Below, one piece after another: positions 25,259 to 36,913 of a stretch of DNA of 64,000 bases. The DNA is from Brachycybe producta (lineage: Eukaryota > Arthropoda > Diplopoda > Playtdesmida > Andrognathidae): positions 3,734,001-3,798,000 of the forward strand of contig JAUPFP010000004.1 in assembly GCA_036925085.1 (NCBI GenBank). The letters are read 5' to 3'. The notes below the pieces were generated by a model that did not search any database, was not told the origin of the DNA, and saw only the letters and a program-made list of their open reading frames with translations. Within the stretch, counting starts at the first letter, position 1. The number at the start of each line of letters is the position of its first letter. Made by a program: the position numbers and the translations under genes.

Positions 25259-26694
25259 TTTATAATTTGTACATCAGATTTTTCTTCGATTTCAGTAAAA
25301 TATTAAAAACAATGCTACTTTCAGCTGAAACTTATTTTTTGTGTGTTTCACTGTATTCAGTTAAGTGCTACACATGGTTACTACAATTCTATACTTATAG
25401 AAATAAGTCGCTCACGCACTCCACGTCAACAAAATTCACAAAAAAATGGATATAAATGCAAACACAGAAGTACATTTTTTTCAGTCCTTCTAGCAACTTA
25501 CTTTTTTATGTTATTTGATCATAATGCACAACATCAATCCATTAATCAAATAAAAGTTGCTATAAATGTATATAAGCCTTGTGATATGTAAAGCATTTTA
25601 AGACAAATTTAATTATTATATCACTTAGCCTCATTGTAATAACATGGACAATAGAAAATTACCAAGTACACAGCATCATGTTTCACAGACCTTACTACTA
25701 AATGAATAATGTAATTCTGACATGTGTTGTAGGTCTAGTATTATAACTGTATGAATAATGAACGATTCGTCCAGTAACCTTGTTACATTATTCTTTATAG
25801 AATACTTAATATAATATACAGTAATGCTCCTCTTTTATTTAAATAGTTATTTTTAATATTTAACATAGAAAAGGACGTTTTAAGAAGAAGGAAAAAAATA
25901 ATTTTCACCTTCAAAAACAAGTAAATTTCATCATAGTATATTATGTGCAAGTAGAATAGATAAACCAATATAGCTCATATCATGATACAGTGTCCCTAAG
26001 CGTTCCTAACCTACCCATCTCCCCGCCATCCAAATTATCAATAGACAATTATTATCAAACGGATCTTTAAGCCTTCACGTTCTGATAAATTAAAAAAACA
26101 CTCATTTTCAATACACTTTTTCCTTCCTTAACTCCCGGACTAATCGACCAAGAAATTCTATACAACAATAACTGAAAAGTTCATATTCATTTCCTAACCA
26201 TTAGCAGAACCCCTTATACATAGGCAATCACTGCAAACACACGCACACACGAAAACACAAATATCGAAATTATCGATCGCTCAATAATACATCTACTTAT
26301 TTGTCAACCACAGCATAAATTCATACATAAATGTATTGTATATATCTCAATATATAGGTCCTTAAGAAGAAATAGAAAGTATTTACAGCCATTGAAAATC
26401 TTGGCACTTAGCCACTGTGTAAAACACATAATGAAACGTTATACAATATTTCGGTCAAAATATGACTTGAAAAAAAGCGAAGCCAACTTCGTTGAATTTA
26501 AGCAGTAAAAAAAGTAGAAACCAATAACAATTGTTAAGTGGAGAACACATTTTGTCAATAGGAGCTTATCGGAGCATCTTGTTTGATATTTACTGACTTA
26601 CATGTATTTTTGAATTTACAAACATACATTTGGACAAACAATGTATAATTCAAAAAGAACAAGCAACTATTAGAGAAAAAAATGACTAAAGCTA

Positions 26695-26695
<1 letters not shown>
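25259..26695. other. Non-coding stretch
   Basis: No supported gene or repeat family. Confidence 0.5.
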
Positions 26696-26771
<76 letters not shown>

Positions 26772-26793
26772 ATATATATATTATATATATATT
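26696..26793. repeat. (TA)n array with TTA-phased tail
   Basis: About 30 TA units followed by three ATTATATATATATT-like blocks. Confidence 0.97.
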
Positions 26794-27085
26794 ATGCCTA
26801 ATTCCCATTATAAAAGTTAACTGCAATGAAATAAAGTTAACCACAGTTAATTTCCGAATGGAAACACACAGAGTTAAATAATCCATTAATTAGTTAAATA
26901 ATTAAACAATGGACTTTAATGCACTGACACAACAACATTGTTGACCACATAATTGCACGGTTAAAAAAATACCCCTTCCTAAGTTCAATACACATTACAC
27001 GAATGCCACGTCATTTAACTACAGAGCTAAGTTTTTAAAAATAGAAACACAATAAAGTGCACTTTTTAGCCAGACTACAGTTAAC
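26794..27085. mobile_element. GTTAAC-rich segment, possible decayed TIR element
   Basis: GTTAACTGCAATG and GTTAACCACAGTTAA near the left, and CTACAGTTAACTGTAACC near the right (27073-27090), resemble the internal repeats of the element at 44320-44755. The ends are not clear. Confidence 0.35.
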
Positions 27086-27539
27086 TGTAACCTTTGTTTG
27101 TCTAACTGCTATTATTTTTTTACAAAGGAAAAAACACATAAGTGTGTTTTTATGTGCATTGCACAAATGTGGTTACTGCGATTCCTACCTAACTTTCACA
27201 AATTCCACTTCTCTCTCACACAAAAAAAAAACATAATAAGAGATGGAAAGGACATTGACCGAAAGTTGTCAGAATATTTCTGAGGTCTTGCACTACACTG
27301 TAATGGGTGCCTTTTATGCATGCCTACCATGATTTCTCTTTTCTCTCTTTCTTTTTTTCTTTCTCGCAAAAGAAACCCAACAAAATCTAAAAAGCATCAA
27401 CATGTGCATTTCACTTCACGCCATCATAAAGATACATAGAAAGTTAGAATTGAATCTTCAGTAGGTCCAATGCTATGTTAGAAGCTACATGTAGTCATAT
27501 ATACGTAGATAACTGTAGAAATGAGTAAGACATTGCAAG

Positions 27540-27636
27540 TTACAAGACGAAGCTAGCGAGACTAATGAAAAGCAGCTAATAGCCATTAGCAAAAAGACTG
27601 ACTTCCTGCCGCGGGGAAGACATTTCTCAAATGAAG
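27540..27636 (+). other. GC-richer block open on both strands
   Basis: The plus strand is open for 32 codons (LQDEASETNEKQLIAISKKT then DFLPRGRHFSNE) up to GAAG|GTAGAA. The minus strand is open too and reads as a signal-peptide-like run (SVFLLMAISCFSLVSLASSC). CpG-bearing sequence (CTGCCGCGGGGAAG) in an AT-rich background suggests a real exon or an old coding insert, but no pyrimidine tract supports an acceptor and the strand cannot be decided. Confidence 0.25.
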
Positions 27637-28027
27637 GTAGAATTCGCTCAAGTGTTAAAGAAAAAATATTGTAGTGCAACTTATACATGTGCATGGCAAT
27701 AAGTGTGGCTACCTATTCTTAATGGGTCCCCCTGCGTAATATAATGTACGTCCAACATAACGGCCACATTGGTCAATGAACTAGGAATCACGAATTACAT
27801 TATGTCAATTACCATTGATGATGATGTTCATATGAATTGTAAAAAAACACTAAAACAGAAGGATGTTTTTTCTTCACAAATAGTTCTTCTAAAAGGATGT
27901 TTGTTGTGTGTGACATTTGCGAGAAGAATAAAAAAAATAACATTTTCATGTTGAGCAACTTCGTTTATCACAGAAAATGAGATTATTTTTCTTGCATATA
28001 GAGAGAAATGCTGTATTACATTATTTG

Positions 28028-28277
28028 TTATTTGTCTGTGTTTGTGTTTTCTTTGCTCATTGTGCAAAGACAGCCAACATTTGGTCCGTGTAAGGTTTCG
28101 AATGCTTGCATGACTTCTTCCTGACGTTCCTCTTGTTTCATAAGAAGAATATAAAAGAAAAAACAATATACATTGCTTCTCAAGTGTAACCAACCAAAAA
28201 GCATTTGCTAGAATTAAGAGAAATGTGACTTTATTCATAATGACAATAGATTTGGCATTTAGATATTCACATTGCAT
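28028..28277 (-). CDS. Overlapping open frames; candidate small gene or terminal exon
   Basis: The longest open frame of the window (149 codons, ATG at 28275-28277, running on to 27828) lies here and begins with a hydrophobic stretch (MNKVTFLLILANAFWLVTLE). In a second frame, 28028-28204 gives 58 codons ending MSKENTNTDK. That frame follows a long pyrimidine tract (TTTTTTCTTTTATATTCTTC) and after it reads EERQEEVMQAFETLHGPNVG, which looks more like normal protein. I favour an exon at about 28028-28131 read in the second frame, but cannot decide. Confidence 0.28.
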
Positions 28278-29159
28278 GCAACAGAAAATCTTTTGTGATT
28301 TGTGTAGATTGTTCTAAAACATACATATGCAAGAAATGCGCTTATACCGATTATTGCCAACTCAAGACTACTGGTTGAATTATTTAAACAAAAAAAAACT
28401 GATTTATGGTATCTACATAAACGAACAATAAAAACAGCTTGTGTTGTGGCTCATGTTGTGGCTCAACCAGTAACCTTAAGTTTAACAATACTGTCATTAG
28501 TAGTTTATTCTAATACAACAAAGCTGTCATTCTTGTCTGTTAACTAAATATATACATGATACATTCTTATTCTTATATGTATTTCCAATAAAAATGTTAT
28601 AGTCGTTTTCTTCCAATTCACATGTTTCTTTAGGAAGACATACTTTGTAGTACTTTTATATAAGTTTTGTTATTTGCTACTTCAGTATGGATCTATGGAA
28701 GTTTGTGGATACTAACTAAAAAAAAGCCCTGTCTAATGTTGTTATCTGGTATTGGTAGCAGAATAAAATCAACTTCTAGTTTATAAAAACTAGTTAAAAA
28801 CGTGTTTAAAATTTAATTTATCATTGATTTCATTTGATTGGAGCTGTTCAAATAGACTATCACAAACGCATTTTTTCATTTAATTTTAATCTTTAAACCA
28901 TGCTGATACCACTGACACTTACAAATTAACACTTAACTTTTTTTCTAATGAGTAATGCTTTTGAGTATTTCCATCTAAAAAGTAGAAAAAGGGAAATATA
29001 GTGTTATGACAGTCCATTTACATTGTGAACTGCCAAATTATTATCCCATTTGTCTGAATAAAATAACGCACGCAATACTCACTAAATAGAATAGGAAGCG
29101 AGTTCAAAAAGAGAAATTTGCTGCTTTCAAAATGCTGTACATAAATGTGTATGCTATAA

Positions 29160-29284
29160 CAAAGAAAGAGAGAAAGACAGAGAGACATAGTCACATAAGA
29201 GATGGAGAGAGAAATAGAGAAAGTGATGGGGAGAAAGAGATAGAGTGAGAGACAGAGAGAGAGAGAGAAAGAGAGGGAGAGAAA
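29160..29284. repeat. Imperfect (GA)n tract
   Basis: About 125 bases of GAGA/GAAA with occasional T and C interruptions; plus-strand purine-rich. Confidence 0.92.
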
Positions 29285-29324
29285 ATCTTGTCACTCAAAT
29301 TTAAGTGTTCGCTTAAAACCTCAC

Positions 29325-29385
29325 CATGAAAGCGTAGGTCTAACATCACTCCAGTTGATGTGAGCATTGGTTAGCCTAGTCTGAA
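29325..29385 (-). CDS. Candidate internal exon of G1
   Basis: On the minus strand CATATCCCTCAG precedes the exon and TCATG|GTGAGG ends it. The 61 bases start with two bases of a split codon and give QTRLTNAHINWSDVRPTLS plus two leftover bases. The preceding candidate exon (31303-31388) leaves one base, so the two join as GTT without frame break. The block is richer in G+C than its surroundings. It carries no known domain. Both splice sites, composition and phase agreement support it; the next exon would have to begin with one base. Confidence 0.42.
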
Positions 29386-31302
29386 CTGAGGGATATGACG
29401 TTTAACATTACATAGGCATGTTACATGGCTGGCTTGCTTGTAATTATTTGAAAAAAATATGTCCTGTCTCTGACAAAAACTTCAGTAAACTTAGCACTGA
29501 CAACATCAGTATTTTTTCAAGAAAAAATTCAGGCAATACATCTTTCAAATTATAAAATAAACTTATACTCGGTAGAAAAATATTGGTTAGATCCATCATT
29601 ATCAAACAACCATATGCTTATATAACTGCTTGTATCAAATCGATTTTAAAATGTGAAGAGGCTTATATTATGCACAGAAAAAAGCCTATTTCACAAACTG
29701 CAAACGCGTTTATGGGCTCCTTTATGAGTGTGCATCTATGATGAGCAGTCACTTATGAAGCTACATGTTTTTTGCATTACTGTTAACTTTACTCGTTAGT
29801 TTCCATGCAATAATACTCTTATTTCTCATGTTGTATATCTATACATTACGAATACACTTTGCCAGGTTATGAAAGTGAGGAATATTTTCCTGAAAATGCA
29901 ATAAATTTTTGACTCCAAGCTTCAGCCTTCAATAAATAGACACACGGACTTATCTGTATACAAAACTAAGAAACTGACAAGCGAATTCCTGCTGTGATCG
30001 GTCACCAACAGCTGAACTTCACAAACAACAATAAACAATACATTTTCAACCATTAATTTATCTTTTTTTTTTACTTACAGTTTACTAAAACTCATTCCAT
30101 AAGTTTTAAACTTCCTTTTACTAAACTTTTTATACAATATTTTAAAGAAGAAATCGAAAGCGTGATGAATAGTAGAATAGTAAAAGAAGGAAGACGCTAA
30201 GAGTTCATAATAAAACATTAAAAGAAAATAATAATAAAAAATTACATTTTTGATGAATATAAAGTGAAAAGGTTTTTTTTTACAATTTTAAACTGTATTA
30301 AAATTTATTTTTGAACTTACTACTAAAAAGCTATCTGAAGAAAAATGTTTGGGACGACCACACATTCAAAACAATCGCCACAACCAATGTAAAATTAAAA
30401 GTTATAAATAGAAGCACGCATTTTTTTTTGACACAGCTCAAAAGTTCAGCCATAAGCATTTTTATGTGAACTAAACTGACCAAGCCTGAATTGAGCAAGC
30501 CAGACAAAACAAAACACAAAATAAGGAGGAATCCTTACACGTTTTGTATTTGCACTCTCATGAATAATGTTAGAATTATTTTCTGTTCTCATAATTCTAA
30601 TCATGGTGGCTTAAGAGGAGAACAATCTCTCGCATTAAGTCTCCACATAGACGATGGCATGTTAATCTCAAGTCTGAAGTATACTGGTATATGCAGTTAT
30701 CAAAGACACACTTATGGCTAATTAATCGCCTACATCAAACATGACCAGCAAAGATGCTTAAAGATGTCAGAATTGAGAGCTGCAAAAATAAAGTGCATCA
30801 TCCACTACACAATGTATTTGAAATAGCAATAACAAAGCCCATCTACTATAAATTCATTGCAGCCATGGTCTACATACATGTATATGTATATAGGCCTAGG
30901 CCTATAGTCTGTACTATTTGCTGCAGCATTATTAGCTGCCACATTGTTAGTTCGTTGTAGCACTAAAAAATTATGTACATTTTCCATAAATAACCAACAT
31001 TTTAGAAAAATAATCTGAGTGTGAGACATATGAAAATTATATTTTACTCATATATAAACATTTTTTGGATGATTAACTTCATTAATAATAAATTTGCTGA
31101 AAACCTTTTATTTCAAGGCAGCGGGTCTTAGTAAAACGTATTTTATTTTAAATTTTTCACATAGCATTTTACACTAGTTTATATTAGCGGCATTAAATTG
31201 AACAGCAGTTCAAAAGCTCACCTCAGTTAAGGCAAAATTTGCTAACAGTGTAACATAAATAATATGCGGAGCTTTTTCTTCAAAACATTACATTATCCAT
31301 AC

Positions 31303-31388
31303 CTGTAATATTTTTTTTACCAAAGTAGAACACATCCCATAGTAAAAACCATTCAAATTCAGATTCGGATTTGGTTGTTCTGCGTTTC
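31303..31388 (-). CDS. Candidate internal exon of G1
   Basis: On the minus strand the acceptor is TTGCTCATATGTTTCAG and the donor is ATTACAG|GTATGG, both good. The 86 bases start and end with one base of split codons; the 28 intact codons read KRRTTKSESEFEWFLLWDVF then YFGKKNIT. Basic start, acidic middle and aromatic end look like genuine protein, with a possible N-glycosylation site (NIT) where it joins the next exon. The family is unknown. It cannot follow the signal-peptide exon directly (phase 1 against a one-base start), so at least one further exon is missing between them. Confidence 0.5.
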
Positions 31389-32383
31389 CTGAAACATATG
31401 AGCAACGGGACAAGCGACTTTTTTTATATCTCCTCAGTTACTGCAATATTACAACATGGTTAACCACATTATTGTATGAGGCATTTTTTCTGCACTTGTG
31501 GTTGAACTTTCAAATTGGCCAAATTTTCATTTATTCATAATTCAATTATGTATTTCCACAATTCAGTTATAAATATCCATAATTTAACTGTGAATATACA
31601 TAATTAAATAACAGATAGCTATAAATGAATTAATTGGGGATGTCAGTAATTGAATTATAGATATCGATAATTCGGACACTTTGACAAGAACAGCACGCAA
31701 TAGAAGTTATAGAAAGGTACGACCACAAATGCAGAAAAAAACATGCCTATGGTTAACCTAACATCATAAACAGAAAGCTGTAACCAACATGAAGTGACAC
31801 AACATAATTAAATCACAGTTAAGCAATTTTAGAAAGAAAAGATTTTTTTTAACTTAATTCAGTTAACCATAACATTAGTTGTCTAAATGTAGTTTACATT
31901 TCTAAAGAAAACAAGATAAGCCCTATTAAAATTGATAAAAAATAAAATACATAATAATAATAATAATAATAAATAATTTTTATCCGCTGTGGATAATATA
32001 GATTCCTATTCTATGATTTATTTCTCGCCTTCATTTGTATGCATTACAGAACTAAAAACCATAGACAAAAATGATTTTTAAACAAGATATATACAAAAAA
32101 ACAGAAAATCAAATAACAGTTTAACTCATGCGTCTATATATATAGACCCTTAATTGTTAAGCTTTATCCGTTTTTACAGTATTAATCAGTTCTTTTTCAG
32201 ACCTGTTTTAATCCTTTTCATGGTAAAAAAAGAGTCAGTTAAAAAGCATAAACGTACAGAATAGAAAAGACAAAATCCTGACTATACTATTTAGCTCTTA
32301 AAAAGTCCTTCAAACCAAATTACAAAACTAATCCATTGCGCGAATTGTTGTGTTTTAATTGCCTAAGCATCATTAAGTACTGT

Positions 32384-32435
<52 letters not shown>

Positions 32436-33849
32436 GGAGGCATATACTGTATACATTTGTATGTGACTCAAACCTTCAACAACAACAACAAGCACCACGA
32501 CCAACAACAACAAAAAAAGAATTGAGTTTTCTCATTGTAAACGTAGACCTAGGTTTTAAATGAAACATGTAGCCAAACACGCTACAGAAGAAGAAGAATA
32601 CTTAGATATGGGCACCTCATAATAGACACACACACATACACGTATAAAAGTGAGAACAACTAGGACAGTCAACACAACGCTTTCTGATTATTTTGGCGGT
32701 AACCATGACAACACAGAGACACACATTGCACAGCATCACTGTGTGTGTAATACAATAGCATATACACACTGTAACACAACGAAGAAATCGACATTAACCA
32801 ATAACAATGAATAGAAGAAGAGCATCTTCGACAACGACTTAAACTGTAAAAGTTAATGATATCAGCTAGCACAGATGCACGCACAAATAAAAAGCTCATA
32901 TAGAAGACAATACTAAAAACACCATTATACAAGTAGATCTATATACATGCGACACATATATACTGTACAGTATATATTGAACAAAACGTGCGTAGGCAGA
33001 TAGACAAATTACATACATATAACATCAAAAGAGAAAGACAGAGAGAATTCAAACATTTCCAACTGTTTGTTAGGTTTTACTGTGTGTGTGTGTTGTTTGT
33101 TCGAATTTACAAATTGAGCATGCCAATCAAACAAAAATAACAAATTTGACAACAACAACAACAAAAAAAAAGAAGTAAAATTATTTCAGCTTCAAATTAG
33201 CATTCCGATAATTCCAGTTCTTGTTTAATGTCATCAACTCTAAAGAGTGTCAAAGATACAAACACACAGAGAAATGAAACACACGCACACAAAGACAAGA
33301 AACACACAATATGCGTCTGTTGTATTTGTAAACGACGTATAAACTAATAGGTTGTTTGACTACTTTTGGTAGGAGGTCTTTGAAAATGTCGGCAAATTTT
33401 GTTTTTAAACAACTACAGTATGCTGAAAGATATAACCAAAATGTTGCGCAGAAGCAGCAACCAATTTGTTAAAAGAGAAGAAAAACAAGATATCGTTTGT
33501 TGAAGTGGCACACCCATGTTTCCGTGCAAAGATTTGGTGCCACCATTTTTGTGCTCTAGTGTGTTCTGAAAGTGTTGTTGTTGTTGGTAGAAGCAACTAA
33601 ATTTTTCCAATGATTCTATCAGTGCAACATACGATGTCATTTTCAAAGGCACCAAATGTGACACATACAGAAGAAAAAAATGAAACACATACTTGTGACG
33701 CAAATATACTTCAGACGAAACACATGAGACATATGCTAAAAATGAAGAAACAAACACACGTTTACACAAAAAGCGAGAAAAATACAGAAAAAAATGGAAT
33801 GTAGAAAAACGCAGAACAAGAAAATTAAACAAAAGATGTTTTTTGTGAT
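31389..33849. other. Presumed intron with simple repeats
   Basis: Holds (TAA)n at 31950-31975, a (TA)n array at 32386-32432, and an A/C-rich, G-poor plus strand from about 33.1 kb onwards. Long minus-strand frames near 33.4-33.8 kb follow from that composition bias. No exon is called. Confidence 0.4.
32386..32432. repeat. (TA)n array
   Basis: About 23 uninterrupted dinucleotides. Confidence 0.97.
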
Positions 33850-34050
33850 AGTCGCTTTTATAAAAAAAAGGTCTAAAAAGTAAAATAAAAATATCTAATC
33901 CCCTCTTGTAATGTTGATGTAGTTGGTTAGTGTCTCAGCCTGTGGTAATGTTGGTCATGGGTTCAATCCCTTGCAGTCTGAATTATTTTCAAATATTTCA
34001 GAAGGTGGCATGGACAAACAAACAAATTATTAAGTTAAATAAAAGCGAGT
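33850..34050 (+). mobile_element. Intact tRNA-like short element with TIRs
   Basis: The ends are AGTCGCTTTTAT (33850-33861) and ATAAAAGCGAGT (34039-34050), near-perfect inverted repeats. Inside are an A-box-like TAGTTGGTTAGTG (33920-33932) and a B-box GGTTCAATCC (33960-33969) spaced as in tRNA genes, so an RNA polymerase III promoter may be present, as in tRNA-derived SINEs. Terminal inverted repeats are not a SINE trait, so this is either a composite or a DNA transposon that captured a tRNA-like sequence. The second copy is at 2233-2729. Confidence 0.7.
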
Positions 34051-34089
34051 AAAAAAAATGCAGAGTTATGCGGAAAGCGAACTTGACAA

Positions 34090-34325
34090 GCATACTACTC
34101 AGAAAGTAGGCTACACACAAACTCACACTGAAAATCTACACAACCACAAAATGAAAGAACACAAACATGCTGAAAAAAACACAAACACACACAATGAAAA
34201 AACACAAAACTGACAACACACACATTTATACAAACGGAAAAAAATGAACAGGCAATGTGACACACAGAAAAAGCACACGCACTTACAAAAGAAAACAATG
34301 TGACACACACAAAACAAAAAATAAA
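34090..34325. repeat. Degenerate A/C-rich tract
   Basis: Irregular repeats of ACACAAACACAC and GAAAAAACACA with almost no G on the plus strand; a decayed (CA)n-type minisatellite. Confidence 0.75.
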
Positions 34326-34422
34326 CACCTTTCTAGTAGACTAAATATATTGTATATTGTAGAATATACAAGCTCGTATATACAGTAGCAATACCCGGTA
34401 GTACAAAAACCTAGACCCTCAC

Positions 34423-34494
34423 ACAATCTCCAGTTCTAAGAATAGGCCACTCAACGTGAAACAATGGTAGATGATTCACTTCCGGGCCTGTCAA
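34423..34494 (-). CDS. Weak candidate exon near a GC-richer cluster
   Basis: The minus strand is open for 24 codons (LTGPEVNHLPLFHVEWPILR then TGDC) up to a good donor GATTGT|GTGAGG. The acceptor side (TGTGAAG) lacks a pyrimidine tract. A second candidate, YAGSTFRRSGAV, ends at GTAG|GTAGCC near 34583. Composition is protein-like but evidence is thin. Confidence 0.22.
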
Positions 34495-34681
34495 CTTCAC
34501 ATTGAGTTTGTGTTAAACTCCAATAGCCTTTACGAACAATACTTGCTGATATACCAGATAAGATAACACGGGCAAATTAGGCTACCTACAGCGCCTGACC
34601 TACGAAATGTACTTCCTGCATAAGCTATTATTATCAGTTACAGCAAAAAAAACATAACACAATAGTCAATAGACTCACTAC

Positions 34682-34834
34682 CTAAGTCTGTAGTAGTAGT
34701 GAGTAAGTACCACACACCACTTAATTGAGGAAAACTCTTAAACAAGATGTGAATACACTTTTCTACCCCAATTCTCTCTGCTGCTGTGGCCTTTAGCCAA
34801 CTTTTTTTTTCCACTATAAAGTCCATAAATGTCA
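34682..34834 (-). CDS. Candidate exon, possible second exon of G1
   Basis: The minus-strand acceptor TCACACTTTCAATCCATCAG is good; 50 codons follow (TFMDFIVEKKSWLKATAAER, IGVEKCIHILFKSFPQLSGV, then WYLLTTTTDL) to a weak donor TTAG|GTAGTG. The exon starts with two bases, which join the single G left by the signal-peptide exon at 45273 to give a valine codon. The phase fits, but the weak donor and lack of a recognisable domain limit confidence. Confidence 0.3.
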
Positions 34835-36808
34835 CTGATGGATTGAAAGTGTGATTAAAAATTACTGCAAATTTACCAACCACCACTCCCCTTTATAAAG
34901 AAAATTAAAATTGAAAGTTACTTTTCCAAAAGAGACACTCTGTAAATATATGATCTATTATAATCTAATCATTCTAATGCAAATGTATAGGATCCACATT
35001 TGAGATGCATGGATGGATAGAAACGGAACACAACGATACGTTTTTACTTCCCGCTTCAATTGTAGCCCCCCAAAAATATAGGAAATCTAAAACCTTTATG
35101 TTTACTGTTATTGCTTTATTGATCGTGCTGTCGAGTCCGATATGATGGTATAGAAAGGAGAGAGGAAAAAACCTTCCCACAATGTTATGTGATGAGTGGG
35201 ATAAATATGAAATGATTTTGGGAAGAAAAGAAAAAGACACACCACTCACTTTCTAAAACCACGTACGAAGAGAAGATAGATGGAAAATAAAAACCTTTAC
35301 AGATCTGTGTGCCATATTCATATTAAGACCATTATTGTATATAGATCTTGATACCACGAGCCAACCACAGCCTATAATAGACCTAAGACTTAGGCTAGAT
35401 CATCCATTATCTCAAGAAATAAAAATTCTATTCAGACACCCCCCCCCCCCCCCCCGAACCTCTCGTTAAATTCCTTTCACATCACCAGTGGCAGAACCAC
35501 GGGCTTACTACATGTTATAGATATAGTATATGTCTCTTGGCAGGCAACAGAACGTGTGCATTGTTGATTTTATCTTTCATAGCTTTTGTTCTCCATAACT
35601 ATAATATACAATTGTACCTACAAGTCAACATGACTCATATAAATACATTTCATACAATTGATGTCCTCAAAATGCCACCCAAAAAAAAGTAAATGAACTC
35701 CATGTAAATTATAACAGAATTGCCCATCTTATTACAAAAGTGTATCTGTAACAAAGCGGGCGCCATATAATAGAAATGAAAAAAAAAATGAGGACGATTA
35801 AGCCACGCAAGTTAGTTGCATTCGAAATTACTGCTTATGTTATTAAACTGAGGGGTGGGTGCTGATATAGCACCAAGCTGAACAACACCCAAAATGAACA
35901 AGCGACAAATTAAATAGCCACCAAACTCACTGCAACTACCAAAAATAAATATTCATTCAGCGCTCAAATTGCAATTGCAGAGTTGTTAAATACTGTAGGC
36001 ATGGTGGTTCAGAGCCGCTGCGCCAAAAGCATGCATGCATGCAATAAGGCGAAAGATTAAAATTAACCAATATCTTTCAAACATACTCGGCTTTTCAACC
36101 TAAACAACAAACGGAATAACAGCCACTTTTTTTCATAAATTCCGTTTGCATTTGTTCTATTTGGCGCTTGTTCAGCTTGGCATTTGTTTCCTTTGGCTTA
36201 ATCAGTCGTCATAAATGTTGAAACTATTTCCAAGAAATAATATTAATGCAAAAGTTAGCAACAGTTAAAGGAAAAACAAACAAAAAGGCTAGTGGCACAT
36301 AATGCCAAAACAATCGCAAAAATAAAAGTGATATGCCCCTCATTTAAATAACCTCAATCAGTACTTTCAACTTTGCATCGAGAGTACGAGTTGTTTTTCT
36401 TATTTAAAATTCAAAATGCATTGTAAAAGGCTTATAGTTCCTGTATTTTTATAATGATCTTTATTAAGCTTAGCTTATGCCGCACAGGATATAAGTATTG
36501 AGGACTTTATGCTCTCTAAAGGGATAAACGTCTTCAAATTTTAGCCTTAACCCATTGTTGTCCAAAAAATGTTAAGATTAATTAACAAAACAGTGCACGA
36601 CAGACAACATGCCACTGAAGGGCTCACCAGTGAGATTTATACTTTCCATGTGCATCACTCATGATAAGCATTGTCGGTTCTTACTTAAGCTATACAAAAT
36701 GCCCAGAGATCTAAATGGCATGACAAAATTTGCATATATAGCTAAGTTACTTTTTCATAAAATCCTTGTTGAATTATACAATATACATTATATAATATAG
36801 AGCTCTAT
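34835..36808. other. Presumed intron
   Basis: Holds a C17 run at 35439-35455 and a 91-codon minus-strand frame (34974-35249) without a proper start; its middle (TINKAITVNIKVLDFLYFWG) follows a pyrimidine-rich tract and precedes GGAA|GTAAAA, but this is not strong enough to call an exon. Confidence 0.35.
35439..35455. repeat. C17 homopolymer
   Basis: Seventeen consecutive C. Confidence 0.95.
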
Positions 36809-36913
36809 ATGTCACCTATTATTGCCTTTGAGGCATACATAGAAGTTGATGAAAATCTTGCTAATCTGAGGAATTACCCGCTAGATTTTGCTGCTAACCT
36901 CCATGTACAATAA
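36809..36913 (+). CDS. Candidate small ORF or terminal exon
   Basis: From ATG (36809-36811) 34 codons run to TAA: MSPIIAFEAYIEVDENLANL then RNYPLDFAANLHVQ. AATAAA lies at 36925-36930, very close after the stop. A different frame just upstream (36609-36800, starting MPLKGSPVRFILSMC) is also open from a true ATG, so the pair could be one coding relic with a frameshift near 36.79 kb. No family is recognised. Confidence 0.27.
   Translation: MSPIIAFEAYIEVDENLANLRNYPLDFAANLHVQ

Noticed and set aside
33413..34328. 139-codon and other Cys/Phe/Val-rich minus-strand frames
   Set aside because: They follow from the A/C-rich, G-poor composition of the opposite strand, and have no splice or domain support.
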